Source of the DNA: Oscillospiraceae bacterium
GTDB taxonomy: Bacteria > Bacillota > Clostridia > Saccharofermentanales > Saccharofermentanaceae
Direction: 5' to 3'
Length of the DNA: 37,267 bases
Assembly (NCBI GenBank): GCA_902801755.1
Contig: CADCJM010000002.1
Location: 1-37,267 of the forward strand
Both the position numbers and the translations under genes were made by a program. Position 1 is the stretch's first letter; every line of letters begins with the position of its first letter. Below, in pieces: positions 15,241-23,678 of the stretch. Below the pieces are notes generated by a model. That model was not told the DNA's origin, made no database searches, and was given only the letters and a program-made list of their open reading frames with translations.

Positions 15241-16730
15241 GTATCATCGATCTCGAAAACGTAAACTTTCAGTACAAGGGTTCTAGGGACGGATCTCTTA
15301 ATAACATCAATCTCCATATTGAAAAGGGCCAGACGGTCCTTCTTTGCGGTGCTTCAGGCTCAGGCAAGACTTCAATAATAAGGCTCATCAACGGCCTTAT
15401 ACCGCATTATTATTCAGGTGAACTCGAAGGTGATATAAGGGTTGCGGGACACGATATAAAGCAGACTGAACTGCATAAGCTTGCCGGCACTGTCGGCACG
15501 GTCTTCCAGAATCCCAGGAGCCAGTTCTTCTCGGTTGATACCGACGGCGAGATCGTCTTCGGACCTGAGAATATCGGCCTTGAGCCCAAAGAAATTAAGG
15601 CCAGATTAAATGATGTCGTGGCTGAGATGGATCTCGATGAGATACTGGGAAGAAGTATTTTCAATCTGTCTGGCGGCCAGAAGCAAAGGATCGCGTGTGC
15701 TTCTGTAGCGGCACTCCTGCCGGATGTTATCCTTCTCGATGAACCTTCGTCAAATCTCGATTTCGATTCCATCGAACTTCTTCGCGGGATAATCATGGAG
15801 TGGAAGAGACAGGGCAAGACTATCGTCATCTCAGAACACAGATTATGGTATCTGAAGGATGCCGTAGACCGCGTTATCTATATGGAAAACGGCAAGATAG
15901 CAAGGGAGTGGACAGGCGATGAGTTTAATTCTTTGGGCGAGGAAGAGGTAAAGACTTATAAGTTAAGACCGGTCGTACTGGAAGAAGAACTTATCCGTGA
16001 TATCCGCGGTGAGAGTACATCTTTATTCTGCGATGTTGAGAACAATATTGAACTCAAAGATTTCTTCTTCAGCTATAAAACACGTCCGTATCTGCTCTTC
16101 AAAAAGAAGTTTAAAGAATCGGACGGAGATCTTCTTAACCTGAATATTCCGTCTTTAAAGATCCCCAAAGGTAAGGTGATCGGTCTTGTCGGGCCTAACG
16201 GAACCGGCAAGTCCACATTCTTAAGGTGCCTTTGCGGTCTTGAAGGCGACTGCAAGGGAAAGATAGTATTTGACGGTAAGACATATAAGGGAAGGCAGAT
16301 CCTGAAGATCTGTTATCTGGTCATGCAGGACGTTAACCATCAGCTCTTTACGGACAGCGTTAAGTCTGAAGTCATGCTCTCTATGAAAGATGAAGATGAG
16401 AAGCGCTGCGATGAGATTCTTGAGAGCCTGGGGCTTTTGGGATATAAGGATACTCACCCTATGGCATTGTCCGGCGGGCAGAAACAGCGTGTTGCAATAG
16501 CTTCGGCAATTGCATCCGGTGCTGAGATCCTGCTTTTTGACGAGCCTACATCGGGTCTGGATTACTCGCATATGGAGAAGGTGGGAGAACTTTTACAGGA
16601 ATTAGCTTCCATGGGAGCTTCGGTCATAGTCTCCACGCACGATCCTGAGCTTATCTCGGAATGCTGTGATTATGTTCTGGGGATCAAACACGGTAAGGCA
16701 GTTTATCTTAAAAAGAATAAAGAGCTCTAA
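15237..16730 (+). CDS. ECF transporter ATPase, two ABC domains fused (EcfA-EcfA')
   Basis: Two complete ATPase domains lie in one 497-residue chain. The first has Walker A GASGSGKT (38-45), LSGGQ (144-148) and Walker B VILLDEP (164-170). The second has Walker A GPNGTGKS (319-326), LSGGQ (411-415) and Walker B ILLFDEP (431-437). It is cytoplasmic and powers the T/S complex. Fusion replaces the usual separate EcfA1 and EcfA2 and is normal for this family. It is the last gene of the operon. No clear terminator is seen in the 180 bases before the next operon. Confidence 0.92.
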   Translation: MSIIDLENVNFQYKGSRDGSLNNINLHIEKGQTVLLCGASGSGKTSIIRLINGLIPHYYSGELEGDIRVAGHDIKQTELHKLAGTVGTVFQNPRSQFFSVDTDGEIVFGPENIGLEPKEIKARLNDVVAEMDLDEILGRSIFNLSGGQKQRIACASVAALLPDVILLDEPSSNLDFDSIELLRGIIMEWKRQGKTIVISEHRLWYLKDAVDRVIYMENGKIAREWTGDEFNSLGEEEVKTYKLRPVVLEEELIRDIRGESTSLFCDVENNIELKDFFFSYKTRPYLLFKKKFKESDGDLLNLNIPSLKIPKGKVIGLVGPNGTGKSTFLRCLCGLEGDCKGKIVFDGKTYKGRQILKICYLVMQDVNHQLFTDSVKSEVMLSMKDEDEKRCDEILESLGLLGYKDTHPMALSGGQKQRVAIASAIASGAEILLFDEPTSGLDYSHMEKVGELLQELASMGASVIVSTHDPELISECCDYVLGIKHGKAVYLKKNKEL

Positions 16731-16781
16731 ATGCCTGAATTTATTGATTTTGAGAATCAGAATCAGTTTAGGTTTACAAAA

Positions 16782-16797
16782 ATTAGCGTATATTAAC
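16782..16797 (+). promoter_or_regulatory. Weak DtxR-like box upstream of the ten-gene operon
   Basis: ATTAGCGTATATTAAC matches GTTAG-N6-CTAAC with one mismatch in each arm, placed symmetrically. It lies 81 bases upstream of the perfect box and shares GCGT with it. It may be an auxiliary site or chance. Confidence 0.35.
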
Positions 16798-16862
16798 TTT
16801 TTGACCATAGATAAACCTCTGTGGTTCTTAATCCTTGTCAAAAACATAGATGTAATATTACA

Positions 16863-16878
16863 GTTAGCGTGAACTAAC
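16863..16878 (+). promoter_or_regulatory. DtxR-like box in the promoter of the ten-gene operon
   Basis: GTTAGCGTGAACTAAC, both arms exact, 33 bases before the first start codon. TTGTCA (16835-16840) and TATTAC (16856-16861, spacer 15) are a plausible but short-spaced promoter ending at the box. Confidence 0.78.
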
Positions 16879-16911
16879 ATATAGTCAGACATATTAACGG
16901 AGAGTTTGACT

Positions 16912-17613
16912 ATGTATATTGAAACTAAAGATTTAAAAAAGTCTTATGGCGAAGGCGGCAGTTATGCCCAGGTCCTTAAAGGAATTAATATCAAGGTTGA
17001 GAAGGGCGAGATGTGCGTTATCCAGGGCACATCAGGTTCCGGCAAGTCCACGCTTCTTAACTGCATCGGCGGCCTTGACAGCATAGATTCGGGTAACGTT
17101 TCCGTGGCCGGCACGCTTATTGAAGGCCTTAAGGGCGAACGCCTCTCGGATTACAGGAGAGACAATCTCGGATTCATCTTCCAGTTCTATAATCTTGTTC
17201 CGAATCTAACCGTAAGAGAGAACATCCAGGTGTGCGAATACCTGTCTAAGGACCCGCTTAATGTTGATGAGCTCTTAGATATACTCGGTCTTACGGAGCA
17301 TCAGAAGAAGTTTCCCTCACAGTTGTCGGGAGGCCAGCAGCAGCGCTGTGCGATCGCAAGGGCACTTGTTAAGAATCCTAAGGTGCTTCTCTGTGACGAA
17401 CCGACGGGCGCTTTGGATTCAAGGACATCAAGAGATATCCTGGTCCTTCTGGAGAAGATCAACAAGCAGTACGGCACGACGATGCTGATCGTAACCCACA
17501 ATAACTCGATAAAGAACATGGTAGACCATGTTATCTATTTGAAAGACGGAGAGATATACAAGGATTACTATAACGAAGTGAAGACCCCGGCAGCGGAACT
17601 GGAGGATCTCTGA
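16912..17613 (+). CDS. ABC transporter ATPase, MacB/LolD-like
   Basis: A 234-residue ATPase with Walker A GTSGSGKS, signature LSGGQ and Walker B VLLCDEPTGALD. The PTGALD ending is typical of ATPases that work with FtsX/MacB permeases. The ATG at 16912 lies 7 bases after CGGAGAG and is preferred over a TTG six bases earlier. It starts the compact operon, and the large permease gene begins one base after its stop. It probably powers conformational work or export, not substrate import. Confidence 0.92.
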   Translation: MYIETKDLKKSYGEGGSYAQVLKGINIKVEKGEMCVIQGTSGSGKSTLLNCIGGLDSIDSGNVSVAGTLIEGLKGERLSDYRRDNLGFIFQFYNLVPNLTVRENIQVCEYLSKDPLNVDELLDILGLTEHQKKFPSQLSGGQQQRCAIARALVKNPKVLLCDEPTGALDSRTSRDILVLLEKINKQYGTTMLIVTHNNSIKNMVDHVIYLKDGEIYKDYYNEVKTPAAELEDL

Positions 17614-17614
17614 T

Positions 17615-20600
17615 ATGGGGTGGATATTATTTAAAAGAGCGGTAAGAGATCTTAAAGCCGGCTGGGCAAGATACATAGCCTTATCGCTACTGATCATTTT
17701 CTCTATCTTTATCGTAACGAGCCTCATGGGCGCTGCAGCTACGGTAATCGATTACACGGAATTAAGAGACAGGGAACTTTGCAGGGAAGACGGCGAGTTC
17801 TCTGTTTTCGTGCCTTTGCGTGATGAGGAGCTCTCGAAAATCACGTCCAGAGGAGTCTCTATAGAGAAGATGTTCTATGCTGATTATCCTTTAAACGATC
17901 AGCAGGTATTAAGAGTCTTCAGAGTAAGGGAGAATATCAACAAAATATCAATAATCGAAGGCGCGCTTCCTGCAAATGACGGGGAAGCCATTATCGAGAG
18001 GAGATTTTCTGAAGTAAACGGTGTACATATAGGTGATAAGGTAAAAATCGGTGAGAAGGCGTTCACTGTATCAGGAATCGGTGCAGCACCTGATTACAAC
18101 AACCTCCTTAAAAAGGTCTCTGATTCGGTCATTGACAGTAAATCCTTCGGGCTTCTGTTCTTAACTCCGAAAGCATATGAGGATCTGTATTCCACAGGAA
18201 GTTCCTTGTCTTCTGAAGAATATTACTACGCTTATCTTCTTAACGGCTCCATGAGCGAGGAAGAACTTAAGAATACGCTGGAAGATATAGAATTCAATGT
18301 CGATGATATCGATGACGAATATTTCAAAGAGTATTGGAAAAGACTGACTAAGAAAAAGGACGATCTCCTTGATGGCATAAAAGAGCTGAAAGACGGCGCT
18401 GACGAACTGGCTGACGGAGCCGAAGATCTTGCTGACGGCACCGGAGAGCTCAAAGACGGTGTTAAAGAGCTTAAGGATGCGGTGCCTGATCTTAAGAAGG
18501 GCGTAAAAGAGCTTGATGACGGTGCCGCCGAGATGGAAAAGGGTGTCAAGTCATATACCGACGGTGTGAGCAAGGTGGCTTCAGGTGCATCTCAGGTATC
18601 TGACGGAGCTTCCAAACTTGCAAAAGGCACAAAGGCATTGAATGAAGGTGCTAAGCAATACGGAAGTGCCGTTGACCAGTATGCTCAGGGCGCTGCAGCC
18701 ATGGCTAAGAGCGAAGACCCATATGTTGCAGGCGCTGCGGCAGCCCTTGCAGGTCCTGCAAAAGACCTGGCAGACGGTTATTCCCAGATCAAGAGCGGCG
18801 TTGCAGGAGTTGATTCCGGAGCGAAGTCATTGAGCAGCGGTGCTAATTCTCTTTATAACGGTATCAAGAAGCTGAAAGAGAACAGCAACGCATTAAGAAG
18901 CGGTGCAACCGCTCTTCATAAAGGCACATCAGCACTTAAGAAGGGTGCGGATGAACTCTCTAAAGGTATTAATGAGCTTTACGACGGCACAGATGAATTA
19001 AATAAGGGCGCAAAGGATCTTGCAAAGGGCGCTAGAGAACTTTCTGACGGAGTAAATGAACTCTCGGATGAGGCGAATGAACTTGTAGATGATGTTTTCG
19101 ACATCAAGACATCCAATCTAATACTGTTCATGAATAAAAGTGATAACCCGAGGATCGACGCGGCCGCTGATGACGTGCAGATCAATTATTCCGCGAGCAT
19201 TATCTTCGGAATACTGCTCGTAGTGCTTTTCGCGTACGTAATATCGGTATTCATCGTTCATACGATCGATCAGGAAAGCTCGGTCATAGGTGCGCTTTAT
19301 TCTATGGGAGTAAAGAGAAGGACGCTCACTTTAAGCTATGTCGCAGTGCCCGTCATCGTGACTTTTGTCTCAGGCGTGATCGGTACATTGATAGCTGTAT
19401 TGACTCCTGCGGGAATAGAAGCACAGCTTGCTGACTCTTTGGGCTACTACTCGATGCCTAAGCTGGAAGTCGAGATAACACCTTTTATTCTTATATATGG
19501 CCTTGTAGTACCTCCGGTAACCGCATTTATCGTAAATGTCCTGGTCATACGCAAGAGACTTAAGAAGACGCCACTGGCGCTTCTCCGCAATGAGAAGAAA
19601 GCCGTCCGCGGCAAGGAACTTAATATCAAGGGCCTGAAGTTCATCAACCTCTTCAGGATCAGACAGATGCTGCGTGAGATCCGTGCAGGACTTGCGGTCA
19701 TTCTCGGCATGTTCATGAGCCTTCTTGTAGCACTTATGGCTCTCAACACATTTGTATACTGCAATAATGTTAAAGAGTACAACGTAAGCCAGACAAAATT
19801 TGAATACATGTATAACTACAAATATCCGACAGAGGAAGTGCCTGAAGGCGGATATGAGGCCATTGCACAAGGCTTTAAGAAAGAGATTTACGGTTATACA
19901 TTCGATGTCACTCTTATGGGTATAACGAAGGATAATCCGTTCTTTGATACCGGAGATCTTCCGGATAATGATACGGACATCGTATTAAGTTCTGCAGTGG
20001 CTATCAAATATAACCTTTCTGTTGGCGACGAGTTTACTCTCAAGGATACCAACGGAGGCAGATTATATGCTTTCAGGGTGTCGAATATATTCGATTATTC
20101 CGCGTCGATGATGGTGTTCATGGACATAGACAGAGCAAGGGATATGTTCGGCCTGGCTGACGATTACTACAATGTCGTTTTCTCAGATCACGCCCTTGAT
20201 ATCGACAGCGGAAGACTTTATTCCACAGTCTCGAAAAGCGAGATCGAGAAATCCGCCGGCATCTATTCCGACATGATGGGACCTATGATCATAACAATGT
20301 CGACGGGCTCTGCAGTAATCTTTGTTGTCGTAATGTATCTCATGATAAAGATGATGATCGACAGATCGTCATTCAATATATCGCTCATGAAGATCTTTGG
20401 ATTCAGGAGAAGAGAAGTCAGGAAGATGTATCTGGACGGCAATTTCTATCTGGTCGCAATAGGCGCACTTATCGTAATACCGCTTTGTAAGATGATCATG
20501 GATTACGTCTATTCGAGATATCTCGTAAGCAATGTAGGCGTCGGTATAAGACCGGATTATCCGCCTGAGATGTATGTGGCGATCTTCGGAGTGATCATAG

Positions 20601-20683
20601 GACTTTACCTGATAATAAATCTTGCTCTTACAAACAGGATAAGAAAGATAACACCGGCAGAAGTATTAAAGAACAGGGAGTAA
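17615..20683 (+). CDS. FtsX/MacB-family permease with a long heptad-repeat extracellular rod
   Basis: A 1022-residue ABC permease. One membrane helix (about 20-45) is followed by a MacB_PCD-like extracellular part to about residue 245. Residues 251-490 form roughly 34 repeats of a seven-residue pattern in which Leu or Ala precedes a Gly (for example DGIKELKDGADELADG). Such xxxLxxG repeats are known from YhgE/Pip-type surface proteins and predict a long helical rod. The first FtsX domain begins at about 527, and a second FtsX block with two to three helices ends at the C-terminus. It pairs with the ATPase just upstream. Its job is unknown; handling of a surface-bound ligand is possible. Confidence 0.88.
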   Translation: MGWILFKRAVRDLKAGWARYIALSLLIIFSIFIVTSLMGAAATVIDYTELRDRELCREDGEFSVFVPLRDEELSKITSRGVSIEKMFYADYPLNDQQVLRVFRVRENINKISIIEGALPANDGEAIIERRFSEVNGVHIGDKVKIGEKAFTVSGIGAAPDYNNLLKKVSDSVIDSKSFGLLFLTPKAYEDLYSTGSSLSSEEYYYAYLLNGSMSEEELKNTLEDIEFNVDDIDDEYFKEYWKRLTKKKDDLLDGIKELKDGADELADGAEDLADGTGELKDGVKELKDAVPDLKKGVKELDDGAAEMEKGVKSYTDGVSKVASGASQVSDGASKLAKGTKALNEGAKQYGSAVDQYAQGAAAMAKSEDPYVAGAAAALAGPAKDLADGYSQIKSGVAGVDSGAKSLSSGANSLYNGIKKLKENSNALRSGATALHKGTSALKKGADELSKGINELYDGTDELNKGAKDLAKGARELSDGVNELSDEANELVDDVFDIKTSNLILFMNKSDNPRIDAAADDVQINYSASIIFGILLVVLFAYVISVFIVHTIDQESSVIGALYSMGVKRRTLTLSYVAVPVIVTFVSGVIGTLIAVLTPAGIEAQLADSLGYYSMPKLEVEITPFILIYGLVVPPVTAFIVNVLVIRKRLKKTPLALLRNEKKAVRGKELNIKGLKFINLFRIRQMLREIRAGLAVILGMFMSLLVALMALNTFVYCNNVKEYNVSQTKFEYMYNYKYPTEEVPEGGYEAIAQGFKKEIYGYTFDVTLMGITKDNPFFDTGDLPDNDTDIVLSSAVAIKYNLSVGDEFTLKDTNGGRLYAFRVSNIFDYSASMMVFMDIDRARDMFGLADDYYNVVFSDHALDIDSGRLYSTVSKSEIEKSAGIYSDMMGPMIITMSTGSAVIFVVVMYLMIKMMIDRSSFNISLMKIFGFRRREVRKMYLDGNFYLVAIGALIVIPLCKMIMDYVYSRYLVSNVGVGIRPDYPPEMYVAIFGVIIGLYLIINLALTNRIRKITPAEVLKNRE

Positions 20684-20685
20684 TT

Positions 20686-20934
20686 ATGTTTAAGACAACC
20701 ATTAAAGTAGACGGAATGATGTGCGGAATGTGCGAGGCACATGTAAGTGATGCAATAAGAAAAGCGGTTCCTGAAGCTAAGAAGGTGAAGGCTTCCAGAG
20801 CAAAGAAAGAAGCAACATTCTTAAGTGACGAACAGCCTGATTCAGTTCTCGTTGAGAAGGTCATAAAAGATACCGGCTATGATTTCCTCGGATGCGTATC
20901 TGAGCACTATAAAAAGAGGGGGATATTCGGATGA
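20686..20934 (+). CDS. Heavy-metal-associated (HMA) domain protein
   Basis: An 82-residue CopZ-like metallochaperone fold with the metal-binding loop GMMCGMC (Cys13 and Cys16) near the start, and a normal HMA length. The C-terminal part is basic, with the tail YKKRGIFG. It is cytoplasmic, with no signal peptide. It follows the permease by two bases and overlaps the hydrolase gene by four. Family members bind Cu(I) or Zn. In an operon with a DtxR-like box, iron or another metal is possible but unproven. Confidence 0.85.
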   Translation: MFKTTIKVDGMMCGMCEAHVSDAIRKAVPEAKKVKASRAKKEATFLSDEQPDSVLVEKVIKDTGYDFLGCVSEHYKKRGIFG

Positions 20935-21692
20935 CATTTGATGAGATTGGAAACATGCAGGGCAAGACTCTGATGCTCCTGCCCGGCACATGCTGCGACT
21001 GGCAGTCTAACTTCTTAAACGTCATAGATGATCTTAAAGAGAAGTATCATCTGATCTGCGTTAACTACGACGGCTTTGACGGAAGTGATCTTATCTTTCC
21101 TGATATGATCACTGTTACTGAGAAGATAGAGAAATACATCATCGATAACTTCGGCGGCAGGATCGACGGTGCGCTCGGTTCTTCTCTCGGAGGGACCTTT
21201 GTCGGACAGCTGATCATGCGTGAAAACGTTCACGTTGACCACGGGATCTTCGGAAGCTCAGATCTCGACCAGAGTGGCGTTGTTGCAGCAAAGCTTCAGG
21301 CTGCTTTGGTAACACCTCTGCTTACAGGCGTAACAAAGAGCGAGAAGAAAAAGCAGAAGACAAAGAAGATGCTGATGGATTCTTTCGAGATGAGCAATGA
21401 GGTCGCAGATTCGTTCATCAATGCATTCTCGAAGTTCGACGTCAGATCGATAAAGAATGAATACTACACAGATCTTCTGACTCACTTAAAAGACGATATA
21501 CATGTCGAAGGCACAACAGCTCATTTCATCTATGCGAAAAAGATGGGTGAGAAGTACCTGAAAAGATATCTCAAATACTTCCGTGATCCTGATATCAGGG
21601 AGTTTGACATGCAGCATGAGCAGTGGCTGTTCGGCGAGAGAAAGTATGCCGAACCTGTTCTTAAAGCGATCGATGAAATCATGGAGATATAA
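20931..21692 (+). CDS. Alpha/beta hydrolase
   Basis: A 253-residue cytoplasmic hydrolase. The nucleophile elbow is GSSLGG with Ser85, preceded by an oxyanion-type LLPGTCCDW segment (16-24). A His near residue 226 (DMQHEQW) may complete the triad. The first ATG overlaps the HMA gene stop. Sequence alone gives no substrate. In a metal-regulated operon an esterase that opens an imported chelate, as siderophore esterases do, is one possibility. General esterase or thioesterase activity is equally open. Confidence 0.82.
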   Translation: MTFDEIGNMQGKTLMLLPGTCCDWQSNFLNVIDDLKEKYHLICVNYDGFDGSDLIFPDMITVTEKIEKYIIDNFGGRIDGALGSSLGGTFVGQLIMRENVHVDHGIFGSSDLDQSGVVAAKLQAALVTPLLTGVTKSEKKKQKTKKMLMDSFEMSNEVADSFINAFSKFDVRSIKNEYYTDLLTHLKDDIHVEGTTAHFIYAKKMGEKYLKRYLKYFRDPDIREFDMQHEQWLFGERKYAEPVLKAIDEIMEI

Positions 21693-21697
21693 GACTT

Positions 21698-22342
21698 ATG
21701 AACGATAAGGAATACAAGGAAATATCGATAAAGGAATTCACCAAGGCAGCAAGTGTCTATGAGACTGACCAGGCCGGCGTATATAAGATGTGCAAGAAGG
21801 ACTATCCTGATGTTCTTGCAGAGCTTGAGAAAGAGCCTTTCGACAGTTTGCTTGACTGCGGCTGTGGTACGGCTCCGATGATATCACTTCTGTATGAGAA
21901 GTATCCGGAGAAGCATTATACCGGTATTGACTTAACTCCCAAGATGATCGAAGTAGCCAGGGCAAAGAACCTGCCCGGTGTGGAGTTTGTAGTCGGCGAC
22001 TGTGAGAATCTTCCTTTCGATGCAAACTCGTTTGATGCGGTCATCTGCTGTGAGAGTTTCCATCACTATCCGAATGTGCAGGATTTCTTCAACAGCGTAT
22101 ACAGAGTGCTTAAGCCGGGCGGAAGACTGATCCTTCGTGACATGACGATGAACGGCAAGGCAACGAGGTGGTTTTGCAACCACATAGAGATGCCGCTTAT
22201 CAATCTCATTGGTCACGGTGATGTAAGGATCTACGGAAAAGAAGATGTGGATATGCTTTGCAGGAACTCGGGTCTTAAGATGGAACTTTTCGAAAAGCGC
22301 GGATTCTGCAGACTTCACAGCGTGGCAAGAAAACCCCGTTAA
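21698..22342 (+). CDS. SAM-dependent methyltransferase (class I)
   Basis: A 214-residue Methyltransf_11-type enzyme. Motif I is LLDCGCGTAP (51-60), followed by YTGIDLTPKMIEVA, then FVVGDCENLPF, and the post-motif VLKPGGRLILRDM. The N-terminal 40 residues with SVYET are typical of UbiE-like small-molecule methyltransferases. It starts five bases after the hydrolase gene. The acceptor is unknown. Confidence 0.9.
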   Translation: MNDKEYKEISIKEFTKAASVYETDQAGVYKMCKKDYPDVLAELEKEPFDSLLDCGCGTAPMISLLYEKYPEKHYTGIDLTPKMIEVARAKNLPGVEFVVGDCENLPFDANSFDAVICCESFHHYPNVQDFFNSVYRVLKPGGRLILRDMTMNGKATRWFCNHIEMPLINLIGHGDVRIYGKEDVDMLCRNSGLKMELFEKRGFCRLHSVARKPR

Positions 22343-22353
22343 GGAATATATTT

Positions 22354-22455
22354 ATGGCATCAAATAACAGGAAGCTGGCTTTAGCCGGAATTATCGGAAC
22401 CATTGTATATGCAGTTGCTGATCTGTGCATTCATATGTACATTATTGTGAGGTGA
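22354..22455 (+). pseudogene. 33-codon ORF resembling the N-terminus of the DUF6796-like membrane proteins downstream
   Basis: The product starts MASNNRKLALAGIIG and contains one hydrophobic segment ending CIHMYIIVR. An AAGG site precedes it by 8 bases. The pattern of a short basic start, then a hydrophobic helix with a Gly-rich turn and an acidic residue, resembles the first 35 residues of the two membrane proteins at the end of this operon. It may be a truncated copy left by recombination, or a genuine single-span small protein. It stops four bases before the next gene. Confidence 0.4.
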
Positions 22456-22459
22456 TATC

Positions 22460-22966
22460 ATGCAGATCCTGATCACGTTATTACTTGCAGTCATGATGAT
22501 GGCAGGGCTCTTCCTGCTCCTTCTGGGAGGCGTTGGGTTTGTGCAGAATAAGAGCTTTTTCTCATCTGCTCCAAAGGAAGTAAGAGACGCGGTCCCGGAC
22601 ACAAAACCGGAAAGATTCAAGGGCCAGCATATAGTCGGATGGATAATTATCATCCTGGCCTTTGCATTGATGATTGGAGCAATCGTTATCGGCGCTGTAA
22701 TGGGCATCCGTGATGGTCTTTCATTCTGGCAGCTTTTTGGAAGGTTCCTCATCATGCTCCTGCTCCTTAAAGCTTACGATATCGGCTTCTTTGACTGGGT
22801 GCTGCTCTGCAATGCCGGATTCAATTTCTTCCCGCGGTTTTATCCTGAGTGCAAGCCTGTGCTGGGTCATTATCTTTTCGGATACAACTGGAAAACACAT
22901 CTTGCACACGTCATCGCATTCTTCCCGATCTCAGCGCTCATCGCCTGGATCTGCACACTGTTCTGA
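22460..22966 (+). CDS. Integral membrane protein of unknown family
   Basis: 168 residues with about four hydrophobic segments: residues 1-28, 57-85, 89-122 and 146-168. The cytoplasmic or external loop between the first two is charged (KEVRDAVPDTKPERFKG). A conserved-looking YDIGFFDWVLLCN stretch lies near residue 108. I do not recognise the family. It lies inside the operon, nine bases before the thiazoline hydrolase-like gene. Confidence 0.75.
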   Translation: MQILITLLLAVMMMAGLFLLLLGGVGFVQNKSFFSSAPKEVRDAVPDTKPERFKGQHIVGWIIIILAFALMIGAIVIGAVMGIRDGLSFWQLFGRFLIMLLLLKAYDIGFFDWVLLCNAGFNFFPRFYPECKPVLGHYLFGYNWKTHLAHVIAFFPISALIAWICTLF

Positions 22967-22974
22967 GGTACAAC

Positions 22975-23664
22975 ATGGGACATATTCAATTAGATAAACT
23001 GTCTTATAGAAAGGGTGTTAAGAAGTGGCTTCGTTCACGCTATGGAGATGAGGCCGAAAACATCTGGAAAAGAGTCGAAGATAACTATAACGGATATCTG
23101 AAGACCTGCCCTGATTACGGCGGCTCGAAAAACGGTCACAGCAGGGCGATCTACGGCGGCCTTCTTGTTTTCGCATTATATCCCGCACTGCCTGACAAGC
23201 CGCCGGTCTCAGAGCTTCAGGACATGGTCTATGAGATGTTCATGTCTCCTTTTAAAAAGCTCGGAAAGATCTTCAATCTGAACCGTCCGCGCGACATGTG
23301 GCTCATCGATAAAGTTTTCCGAAAGAGCGGAAACAGAGACAGGAAAGACGCTGTTAGATATCCGGCCGGATTCATTAATGTGGATGCACCTTATGACAAG
23401 GCTAATCATGCGGCAAGATACAGCTTTACGCAGTGTCCGCATGCCGAGTTCGCGAAATCACACGGACTGCTTCATGTGCTGCCTCTCCTTTGCAACAGTG
23501 ACTACTGGGGAATAAGTCAGATCCATGGAGCACTCATAAGGAAAGGCACCTGCGGCAACAGTTCTGTCTGTGATTATCTTGTCGTTGGAGATAAGAATCC
23601 GATAGCAGATAAATACAGGACAGTCCGTGACGAAAACGGCTTTATCGTCAGCAGGGAAAAATAA
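22975..23664 (+). CDS. L-2-amino-thiazoline-4-carboxylic acid hydrolase-like protein
   Basis: A 229-residue protein that fits the ATC hydrolase family (PF14196). It has the characteristic YSFTQCPHAEFAKSHGLL core, then LLCNSDYWGISQIHGALI, then GTCGNSSVCDY near the C-terminus. The ATG here follows a GAGGT site. A longer in-frame start 126 bases upstream would run inside the preceding gene and is rejected. The founding enzyme (Pseudomonas, cysteine from ATC) opens a thiazoline ring. Many family members in Clostridia have unknown substrates. Next to metal-chelate transport genes, a thiazoline-bearing ligand is an attractive but unproven substrate. Confidence 0.82.
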   Translation: MGHIQLDKLSYRKGVKKWLRSRYGDEAENIWKRVEDNYNGYLKTCPDYGGSKNGHSRAIYGGLLVFALYPALPDKPPVSELQDMVYEMFMSPFKKLGKIFNLNRPRDMWLIDKVFRKSGNRDRKDAVRYPAGFINVDAPYDKANHAARYSFTQCPHAEFAKSHGLLHVLPLLCNSDYWGISQIHGALIRKGTCGNSSVCDYLVVGDKNPIADKYRTVRDENGFIVSREK

Positions 23665-23678
23665 GAGGGTGAATGAAA

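Noticed and set aside
18232..18573. Ser-rich reading frame on the minus strand within the heptad-repeat permease gene
   Set aside because: It mirrors the periodic codons of the permease repeats and has no ribosome site.
22849..22974. Longer N-terminus for the thiazoline hydrolase-like gene
   Set aside because: It would lie entirely inside the preceding membrane protein gene, has no ribosome site, and the residues do not fit the family.
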